Virus record (IMG/VR): IMGVR_UViG_3300048927_000317
Span: 1-34,323 of that record
DNA length: 34,323 bases
From: a virus
Direction: 5' to 3' (one strand)
Below are positions 28,392-34,323 of this stretch, piece by piece. Both the position numbers and the translations under genes were made by a program. The notes beneath the pieces are model-generated. The model worked only from the letters and a program-made list of their open reading frames with translations, was not told the DNA's origin and did no database searches. The first letter of the stretch is position 1. Each line of letters starts with the position of its first letter.

Positions 28392-28767
28392 ACGGATCGC
28401 CGTAAACGTCACCCGTAACGGATCCAGCGCTTTGCGGGTTCCCGGTGATTTCCTCAACGTCCAGCATCGTGTCGATTCCCGCCTCGTTCAGGTCGCCGAC
28501 AGCCGACACCCGGAACAGACGATTACCGCAGACCACCTCACAACGCTGATCCAAACCGCGCAGCATGGCGAACGTGATGCGGTGGGTAATCTTGTTACCG
28601 ACCGTGATACCGCTGTTCACCAGGAGCGTTCCTAGCGGATCGATTTTTGCCCAGCGCCGGCCCAGCTCGATGTAATCCGAAACCAGCTCGTCGTCATCCT
28701 TGGGCTTGTCATTGCGACGGCGCAACGTGATGCGCTTATCCCGGGCGCCCGTGTCGGGACTGATCAT
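28384..28767 (-). CDS. Head-tail adaptor (head closure, SPP1 gp16/HK97 type)
   Basis: 127 residues. ATG 28767 overlaps the connector stop (ATGA). The family pattern is visible: ARDKRITLRRRNDKPKDDDE, RRWAKIDPLGTLL and KITHRITFAMLRGLDQRCEV. It closes the capsid portal after packaging. Confidence 0.85.
   Translation of the reverse strand: MISPDTGARDKRITLRRRNDKPKDDDELVSDYIELGRRWAKIDPLGTLLVNSGITVGNKITHRITFAMLRGLDQRCEVVCGNRLFRVSAVGDLNEAGIDTMLDVEEITGNPQSAGSVTGDVYGDPYG
28407..28420. repeat. GTTAC palindrome site 14
   Basis: CGTCACCCGTAACG lies in the adaptor 3' end and 16 bases before the gp10-like start. Confidence 0.68.
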
Positions 28768-29147
28768 AACGTCACCCACAAGTAAGGTCCGGTGATCGCT
28801 GAAAACGCCAACGGGACTTCCTTCAAGCCCGAACTCAGCGAGTCCGTGACGGCTTCACGATTACGCCGCCAGTGCGCGACCATCAACAACATGGCCAACC
28901 GCAGATCCTCGTCGACCGCAACCGCATTGTCAGGCGCACCGGACGGCAGCAAGGTTTGCAAATAGTCGTAATCGTCGCGCTGCTCCGGCGTGGCATCCAC
29001 CGGCACAACGACTTCGAACAGCTTGCGGCCGGTGACGTTCTCGACCAGGCGCCAAGCGGCGCGACCGTAGGCCAACAGCAAACGGTCTTCTTCGGTCTGG
29101 TCCACCTCAACCCGGCAATGCTCTTTGATTTCTTCCAGCTTGAGCAT
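28764..29147 (-). CDS. Head-tail connector (gp6-like)
   Basis: 127 residues. The N-terminus (LKLEEIKEHCRVEVDQTEED, RLLLAYGRAAWRLVENVTGR) and AMLLMVAHWRRNREAV are hallmarks of the HK97 gp6-like connector. It forms a ring below the portal. Confidence 0.88.
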   Translation of the reverse strand: MLKLEEIKEHCRVEVDQTEEDRLLLAYGRAAWRLVENVTGRKLFEVVVPVDATPEQRDDYDYLQTLLPSGAPDNAVAVDEDLRLAMLLMVAHWRRNREAVTDSLSSGLKEVPLAFSAITGPYLWVTL

Positions 29148-29183
29148 CAGCGTACTGGGCCGATTGCTCGGCCCAGCTCCGTG

Positions 29184-30422
29184 TTAGGCCGCCGCAGGTT
29201 TGCCCTGCAACGCTTTGATAGCCGCCGTGTCTTGCAGGACGATTCCGAAGCGCAGGAAGGCCAGGAAACCGACTTGGCCGAATTCGGCATAACGCTCAAC
29301 CAGACGTTTCAGGGTCAGGCTGCGAACCGCGCGCAGGATCAGTTCGTTAAAGTCGCCGGCATACATGAATTTCTTGCCGGCGGCGATATCGGCAATCGCC
29401 TGGTCGATCACGTATTGCTGTTTCAGGATGGTCGCCGGGCGGTCGCTGTCGATGCCAGGCAGCCACAGCGGACGGTTGTTGCCGTCGACCATTTCTTCCA
29501 TGGCCTGACAGGTGTTGTCGTTGAAGGCCAAACGGAAATTCGGCGCCGCGCGATAGGCCGGGTCGACCGAGTGAATCAAGCCGTTGACTTCTTGCCAGGT
29601 GAACTTCGTTGCGGCGGCAGTGACTTTGCCCACCGTCACCGCCGCTTCCAGACCTTTCGGCTGGGCCGGTGTATCGGCCGTTTCCGCCGCGCCCGTGCCT
29701 TGCACGATCAGGCGGTTACGGGTGCGGCCGCAACGCTTGCTGATTCGACCGGTCAGGAACGCTTCCATGTCGATCCCGGAGTCTTGCAACAACTGCTCAG
29801 ACACACGAATGATCTTCGAACTGATGGTGTAGGAACCCAGCGTTCCCATCCCGAATTCGACGTCCTTTTCCGACGCCTGCTTGTTCTCGCCGATCAGCTC
29901 GCCTTCTTCTTCGCCGCCATTGCTGATTGCCCAGGCAATCGGCGCGCCGTTATCAGTGCTGAGCAACTGGCAAACACTGGCGATACCGCCGTAAGTGCTC
30001 AGCGCCTCGATCACGCGCGCCTGCAAGGTGGTTGGCACGGTGTAGCCGCCCGCCTCTTGCCCGGTGGTTCCTTGGGCACGCAGGGCGAGCACAGCAGAAC
30101 GTTGTTCTGCCGTCAGACCTTCGGTGCCACGGCGCAGGAAGGCGTCAAAGGCCGAGCGCTGTTCGGCCTCATCGCCAGTCAGATCGCTGAGCGGGGTTTG
30201 CGAGTTGAGATTGCGTGCGCGACCTTCGACAAACGCCTGGTCGTTGTCGCGCAGTTCTTCTTCACGCTCGATCTTTTCCTTGATGCCGGCCAGCTCGGTG
30301 CGGATGGCTTCCCACTTCGCGCGCGTCTCGCCCGTCCATGCGTCTTCACCAGTGCTTTCGTGCAGGCTGCGCATCTCCGCCGCTTTAGTGGCGTACAGCG
30401 CTTTCAGTTCTTTCAGAGTCAT
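29184..30422 (-). CDS. Major capsid protein, HK97 fold with N-terminal delta domain
   Basis: 412 residues. Residues 1-70 form a charged coiled-coil delta domain (LKELKALYATKAAEMRSL; EAIRTELAGIKEKIEREEEL), which acts as internal scaffold and is removed by the protease. The rest has HK97-type signatures: GQEAGGYTVPTTLQARVIEA, YTISSKIIRVSEQLLQDSGI, RNRLIVQGTGAAETADTPAQ. No separate scaffold gene is present. The long plus-strand open frame across it is a shadow. Confidence 0.94.
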   Translation of the reverse strand: MTLKELKALYATKAAEMRSLHESTGEDAWTGETRAKWEAIRTELAGIKEKIEREEELRDNDQAFVEGRARNLNSQTPLSDLTGDEAEQRSAFDAFLRRGTEGLTAEQRSAVLALRAQGTTGQEAGGYTVPTTLQARVIEALSTYGGIASVCQLLSTDNGAPIAWAISNGGEEEGELIGENKQASEKDVEFGMGTLGSYTISSKIIRVSEQLLQDSGIDMEAFLTGRISKRCGRTRNRLIVQGTGAAETADTPAQPKGLEAAVTVGKVTAAATKFTWQEVNGLIHSVDPAYRAAPNFRLAFNDNTCQAMEEMVDGNNRPLWLPGIDSDRPATILKQQYVIDQAIADIAAGKKFMYAGDFNELILRAVRSLTLKRLVERYAEFGQVGFLAFLRFGIVLQDTAAIKALQGKPAAA

Positions 30423-30439
30423 ACAGGGTTCCCCAGGGG

Positions 30440-31057
30440 TTATAGATCCAGCAGGTTCAACAGGCGCTCACGGGCATCGCGGTCGAACTGACCACGGGCT
30501 TCAAGGCCTTCGTTTTTCGCCTGTTTCCAAGCGTCTAGAGAGCGCTGGGCAGCGCTTGAATCGGGGTAGGCCGGAAAGGACACCGGCCCGACGTCGCGCA
30601 GTTCGGCGACCTTGTAAATGGTGCGAACGACCACGCCGTCTTCTTCGTGCCAGGTATCGCCGCCCGGGGCGACCACCATGGCGAAGCTGCTACCGGACAT
30701 GTCGCCGCGCGCAATCGGCGCGACAACCAGGTCGCGGATGGTCTGCGTATCCGGCGTATCGATTTCATAGGCCAATCCGCGTTCATCGACGCTCAGGCGC
30801 AGGGTGCCGCTGATCGTGCGACCCAACAGATAGTTGGGGTCGTGGTTGAATAGGCCGCGCGTATCCTGGGCCAGCACATCGTCAAAGGCGCTAGGGGCAA
30901 CCACTTCGACGAAGAAGCCGCCCAGCAAGTCGCTGCGCACGTTGAACACGGCGGCATAGCCGGCGATCTTCGGCGGGCCGGACTGGCCCTCTGAAAGCGG
31001 GACAGCACGCAGCTCGCACTGCTGCGCCGGCAGCATGCGTTTTTCAATTTCGCTCAT
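30440..31057 (-). CDS. Prohead maturation protease (HK97/U35 family)
   Basis: 205 residues. It cleaves the capsid delta domain and itself during maturation. Family landmarks include IAGYAAVFNV, catalytic His72 in LFNHDPNYLLGRT, and a serine in RGDMSGSSFAM (likely Ser124). The acidic partner is probably in the DVGPVSFPAYPDSSA region. Position between portal and capsid is canonical. Palindrome site 15 is 17 bases upstream of its start. Confidence 0.92.
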   Translation of the reverse strand: MSEIEKRMLPAQQCELRAVPLSEGQSGPPKIAGYAAVFNVRSDLLGGFFVEVVAPSAFDDVLAQDTRGLFNHDPNYLLGRTISGTLRLSVDERGLAYEIDTPDTQTIRDLVVAPIARGDMSGSSFAMVVAPGGDTWHEEDGVVVRTIYKVAELRDVGPVSFPAYPDSSAAQRSLDAWKQAKNEGLEARGQFDRDARERLLNLLDL

Positions 31058-31061
31058 GGAT

Positions 31062-32285
31062 TTATTCCTGTTGCGTTACGGGTAACGGCAAGCCGTCAGC
31101 CCCAAGAAGCCGCGCGTTGACGTTGATCAGCATCGAATCCAGGCCGGTGATCGGGTTCATGTCTTCGAATACCCGCACCTCGTTGCGCGTCATCCAGCCG
31201 TCAAGAATCGCCCGGCTGTAAAACTCGGCACGCTCGGTTGGAGTGCCGCGCAACAAACCGGCCAAGTTGAACTTGACGTAGTAGCCAGCCAAGCGCTCGG
31301 CGCGGGTGAAAACCTTGCGGTTTATTTCCTGCTCCCAGTTCACAATCCACGGCATGATTGAATGCCGCACGAACTGGATAGCCTGTTCGCTGATGTTGGA
31401 AAACGTCGCCTTTTCCAGGTCGTTGATCATGTGCGCCGGCACGTTGAACAGACCGGCGATTTCGCTTCGGGTCAGCTTGCGCGTTTCCAGAAACTGGGCA
31501 TCCTCCGGCGCAATGGTCAGCGCCTTGTAATCCAGATCCGCCGGCAACAAGAGCGTCTTGTTTTCCGATTGGCGCAACTTGCCGGCCGCCGTCGCCCAGA
31601 CCTTTTTCAGGCGTTCCCAACCGTCCTCTTTCAGCGTGCCGCTTTTCAGCGTGACCAGGCCCGTAGGTCGGCCGCCACCTTCAAAGAACTCTTTGCCGTA
31701 GCGCACGGCCGCCAAGCCCAAAGCGATCGTTTCGGCGTTCTGGCGAATCGGGCTGATGCCAACCTTGCCGTTTGAACCAATGGCCCGCACATGGATCATG
31801 TCTTCGGGCGCCACGGCCAGCGGTTGGTCGTCGTCATCCAGGGTGCCGTAGACCCAGCGGCGACCGTTGCGCAGCAGTTGCGTGCTTTGCGGCTGGCATA
31901 GCTCGATGCCCTGCAAATCGCCGCGCGGACCGCGCACCAGGCGGCTGTAGCCGTTACCCCACCCCAACGTATGAGCCTGTTTGGTTTCCCGCCACTTGTA
32001 GGACGTTTGCCACATGTTCGGTTCATCGTGGAGCAGGTAGTGCGCCGGGTGGTCCGTGCCTGGAACGATGCGGCCGTCGACCTTGCGCAGGACGTTGATC
32101 GGCAACTGGGCCAGCGTGCTGGAAAGCACGTAAATACAGGCATACACCGCCGTCAGTTTCTGCGCCGTTTCCGGGCTGACATGAATGCCAGTTCCCCCCA
32201 CCAGCAGTTCGCCCAGCTCCTGAGTGCTCAGCGAAACCGCCGGGTTTTCCATGCTGCGCCGCTCGTAACGGCTGGAGAAGATCAC
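31062..32285 (-). CDS. Portal protein (HK97 family)
   Basis: 407 residues from GTG 32285, whose GTGA overlaps the stop of the preceding membrane-protein gene. The start FSSRYERRSMENPAVSLSTQ is the usual HK97 portal opening, which supports GTG over ATG 32252. Later landmarks are TAVYACIYVLSSTLAQLPIN, NPI-like FNVPAHMINDLEKATFSNIS and NWEQEINRKVF. The dodecameric portal is the DNA gate and TerL docking site. Confidence 0.93.
   Translation of the reverse strand: MIFSSRYERRSMENPAVSLSTQELGELLVGGTGIHVSPETAQKLTAVYACIYVLSSTLAQLPINVLRKVDGRIVPGTDHPAHYLLHDEPNMWQTSYKWRETKQAHTLGWGNGYSRLVRGPRGDLQGIELCQPQSTQLLRNGRRWVYGTLDDDDQPLAVAPEDMIHVRAIGSNGKVGISPIRQNAETIALGLAAVRYGKEFFEGGGRPTGLVTLKSGTLKEDGWERLKKVWATAAGKLRQSENKTLLLPADLDYKALTIAPEDAQFLETRKLTRSEIAGLFNVPAHMINDLEKATFSNISEQAIQFVRHSIMPWIVNWEQEINRKVFTRAERLAGYYVKFNLAGLLRGTPTERAEFYSRAILDGWMTRNEVRVFEDMNPITGLDSMLINVNARLLGADGLPLPVTQQE
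31074..31087. repeat. GTTAC palindrome site 15
   Basis: CGTTACGGGTAACG, perfect arms, in the last codons of the portal gene and 17 bases before the protease start. Confidence 0.75.
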
Positions 32286-32428
32286 GACCGCCCCCAGTAC
32301 CAGGCGCCGACCATCATCAGCACGCCGCCGGTAATCAGCGCGACACCAGAACCAAACTGGGCGTAAAGCCCAGCCGTCAACAGGCAATAGCCCGCCGCCC
32401 CGAGCAGGTCGGGTAAGTATTTTTTCAT
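32282..32428 (-). CDS. Small membrane protein between TerL and portal
   Basis: A 48-residue protein from ATG 32428. It reads MKKYLPDLLGAAGYCLLTAG, then LYAQFGSGVALITGGVLMMV and ends GAWYWGRS. Two hydrophobic helices (about 8-25 and 28-44) separated by a Gly-rich turn suggest an inner-membrane hairpin. HK97-type phages often have a tiny membrane-protein gene here, with unknown function. It is five bases beyond TerL and overlaps the portal start by GTGA, so it is certainly translated as part of the unit if its start is used. Confidence 0.8.
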   Translation of the reverse strand: MKKYLPDLLGAAGYCLLTAGLYAQFGSGVALITGGVLMMVGAWYWGRS

Positions 32429-32432
32429 AGGG

Positions 32433-34166
32433 TTACATCGCCAGAATGTCGTCGTCTGTGAGGTTGTCGAGCAAGCTGCGCTCGGCGTGGTCGGCCAGCA
32501 TTGCGCGACTCATGGCCATCAGGATGGCGACCATGCCGTCGATCTTGCGCAAGTTGCCTTTGCCTTCGTCTTCCTTCATCGGGGTCAGACAGCCGCGATA
32601 TTCGCGGGTCGTCACGTTGCCCGCCATCCACGACAACACACCGTTTTCAGGATGATTGAAGCGGCGCGACACCAGGGCCGCTTCCACCTCACGCATAGGC
32701 ATGTTCATCGTCTGAATGCCGCCGCCGACCTCGACCACTTCGGCGCCGTCCTCCTGCAACTGGTGGGCTAGTTGCGTAGCCCGCCATTTGTCGTAGGCGA
32801 TTTCCTGAATGTCGAACATGTCGGCCAGGTCCTTAATGTCGTCACGAATGACGTCAAAGTCGGTTTCCTCGCCGTCCGTGGTCAGCAGCTCGCCCGTGTT
32901 CACCCAGCCCTCATAAGCATCCTTGAAGGTCGTTGCGCGCTCTATCGCACCTTCCGGCAGATAGGAGCGGCAGAACACCGTCCACACATCCCGGCCGCGC
33001 TCGTCCTTGTCTTTGAACACCAGGGCGACGGCCGTTATGTCCGATTTGCTGGCCAGGTCGACACCAACCCAGCACTGGCGGCCACGGAACTGTTCCAGGG
33101 TCAGTTCAGGATTGCCGCAGGCCGCCCAGTCCGCCATGTTCAGCCAGGCCGAACGAGAGCTAACCCACACATTCAAATGCTTGGTTTTGAATTTGTTGAG
33201 TTGTGACGGGTAACGCTTGGCATTGGTCTGCATGCGCAGCAGGTATTCGTCACCGACCGACACCCCATAGTTAGGGTTGGCCTTGCGCAACACCTTCGGG
33301 TCTTGCCAGTCGTCGCCCTCGTCGATGGTGTAGATAATCCCGAACAGTTCTTCGTTCTCGATCCCTCCTTCGCCCAGGGCGTGCAGCAGCATGTCTTTGA
33401 CCTGGCCGCGCATGACGTAGCACGGCCCGGCCAGGTTGTAACCGGCCGTGGTGATCACGAACATCAGCGGCTGTTCCCGCGCGCCCATGCCGGTGATCAT
33501 GGTGTCGTATAGCGACGACGACGCATGTTCGTGGTACTCGTCGACAATGGCGCAGCTTGGCGAACTGCCGTCGCCAGGATCGCCAATCAACGGTTCGAAC
33601 CGGCTACCGTCATCGGGCAGCGACAGGTTCATCACCATCAGTTCAGCACCGCACGCCTCGATCAGATCCGGCGTGTTTTTGAGCATCAACCGCGCCGGGC
33701 GGAACACCTCCATGGCCTGGTCTTCGGTGGTCGCACCGCAATACACCTCAGCACCAAATTCGCCGTCCATGGTGAACATGAACAAACCCAGGCCGGCGGC
33801 AATGACGCTTTTGCCGTTCTTGCGCGGAATCTCGCAATAGACCTCACGAAAGCGCCGCAGGCCGGTGCGCTTCGACCGCCAGCCGAAGATGCAGCAGAAA
33901 ATAAACTTCTGCCACGGCTCCAGGGTGATCAGTTGTTTCTTGCCGGCCCACTTGCCCTTGGTGTGCGGCAGTAGCTGGATGAACTTACAAACCCGCTCGG
34001 CTTCGGCCTTGTCGAACTTCCAGGCGTAGCCCTTTTTCGTCGACTTCTCCAGGTCGCCCAGGTGACGCCGGCATGCGGCGCGCACCCACTTGCACGCCTC
34101 GATCTTGCCGGCCACCACGTCGCGGGCGTACTTGTTCGCCGCGTTGACGTTGGGTGAACTGGCCAT
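32433..34166 (-). CDS. Terminase large subunit (HK97/P27-associated Terminase_1)
   Basis: The 577-residue packaging motor. Walker A is PRKNGKSV (about 114-121), Walker B CAIVDE (D209-E210) followed by YHEH, and a coupling motif FVITTAGYN lies near 235. The C-terminal RNase H-like nuclease begins at CWVGVDLASKSDITAVALVF (about 368-387), with acidic residues in FDVIRDDIKDLADMF. Length and order TerS-TerL-portal are standard for HK97-type cos phages. Palindrome site 16 lies within. Confidence 0.95.
   Translation of the reverse strand: MASSPNVNAANKYARDVVAGKIEACKWVRAACRRHLGDLEKSTKKGYAWKFDKAEAERVCKFIQLLPHTKGKWAGKKQLITLEPWQKFIFCCIFGWRSKRTGLRRFREVYCEIPRKNGKSVIAAGLGLFMFTMDGEFGAEVYCGATTEDQAMEVFRPARLMLKNTPDLIEACGAELMVMNLSLPDDGSRFEPLIGDPGDGSSPSCAIVDEYHEHASSSLYDTMITGMGAREQPLMFVITTAGYNLAGPCYVMRGQVKDMLLHALGEGGIENEELFGIIYTIDEGDDWQDPKVLRKANPNYGVSVGDEYLLRMQTNAKRYPSQLNKFKTKHLNVWVSSRSAWLNMADWAACGNPELTLEQFRGRQCWVGVDLASKSDITAVALVFKDKDERGRDVWTVFCRSYLPEGAIERATTFKDAYEGWVNTGELLTTDGEETDFDVIRDDIKDLADMFDIQEIAYDKWRATQLAHQLQEDGAEVVEVGGGIQTMNMPMREVEAALVSRRFNHPENGVLSWMAGNVTTREYRGCLTPMKEDEGKGNLRKIDGMVAILMAMSRAMLADHAERSLLDNLTDDDILAM
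33202..33215. repeat. GTTAC palindrome site 16
   Basis: TGTGACGGGTAACG lies inside the TerL gene, identical in sequence to site 2. Confidence 0.65.
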
Positions 34167-34175
34167 AGTCGGTGG

Positions 34176-34323
34176 TTATCCGCTTTTGCCTCCCCGCAAT
34201 GCGGTAAAGGGGTTCTTGGGTTTCTCAGCGCCGCCCGGTTTCAGGCGGGCGCGCGCGGCCGGGTCGAGGCCCAGCGCGCTGCCGAAGGTCGCCATTTGCC
34301 GCATGGTTTCGTTCGCCACGGTG
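34176..34323 (-). CDS. Terminase small subunit (3' part, continues at window start)
   Basis: This is the C-terminal end of the same P27-type gene that occupies 1-453. The last codons read F-T-A-L-R-G-G-K-S-G and TAA (34178-34176), nine bases before the TerL ATG. Bases 34197-34323 duplicate bases 1-127. Only one gene exists in the circular molecule. Confidence 0.9.
   Translation of the reverse strand, partial: TVANETMRQMATFGSALGLDPAARARLKPGGAEKPKNPFTALRGGKSG
34197..34323. repeat. Terminal direct repeat, right copy (assembly overlap)
   Basis: Exact copy of bases 1-127. Removing one copy gives a 34,196 bp circle with an uninterrupted TerS gene. Confidence 0.93.

Noticed and set aside
28872-30491. 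539-codon plus-strand open frame over connector and capsid genes
   Set aside because: It lies antisense to recognisable HK97 head proteins, has biased composition typical of GC-rich shadows and no ribosome site.

Overview
The window looks like one complete genome of a temperate contractile-tailed phage that also carries a plasmid replicon, in other words a phage-plasmid. The first 127 bases are repeated exactly as the last 127, so the molecule is circular or circularly permuted and about 34,196 bp long. The small terminase gene is cut by this artificial break and becomes intact when the ends are joined. GC-rich codon use, the tail-fibre C-terminus and the gene set suggest a Pseudomonas-group host. 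That host call is inference.

Layout. On the minus strand, one late unit starts at a sigma70-like promoter at 2319-2347. It runs through a leader terminator, holin, SAR endolysin, Rz/Rz1 and HNH, crosses the break into TerS and TerL, and continues through portal, protease and capsid (HK97-type head). It then passes into a Mu-type contractile tail: terminator, sheath, tube, frameshifted chaperones, tape measure, gpN/P/45/46/47/48 homologues, fibre and fibre chaperone, ending at 16.4 kb. Further strong terminators lie inside this unit. A Q-like antiterminator at 5446-5865 would explain how transcription passes them. The early leftward region (7170 to 2417) holds a Cro-like gene, a replication-type protein, Q, a tyrosine integrase and small unknown genes. 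The CI-like repressor reads rightward from 7340. Three near-identical 17 bp operators (TTACAC-N5-GTGTAA type) lie around it.

Plasmid module. A rightward set (8.1-9.9 kb) ends in a ParA-type ATPase and a ribbon-helix-helix partner resembling ParF/ParG. A RepA-like initiator (14.76-15.63 kb) is preceded by a 37-codon leader peptide whose stop overlaps the RepA start, and by a structured leader with a plus-strand terminator. This is the architecture of antisense-controlled IncFII-like replicons. Between the two lies a block of small, mostly unknown minus-strand genes (9.9-14.0 kb).

The main unexplained structures are two dispersed DNA motifs. First, seven arrays of TCGT boxes with exact 8 bp period sit at 5.0, 8.8, 8.9, 9.6, 13.2, 13.7 and 14.1 kb, mostly just upstream of start codons. 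They look like ParG-type operator/centromere arrays scattered to form a regulon. Second, sixteen copies of a 13-14 bp palindrome, GTKAC-N1-2-GTMAC, lie across early, cargo and structural genes, often near start codons. A LexA-like box upstream of a 60-residue gene, together with a repressor lacking the catalytic lysine, suggests induction through an antirepressor.
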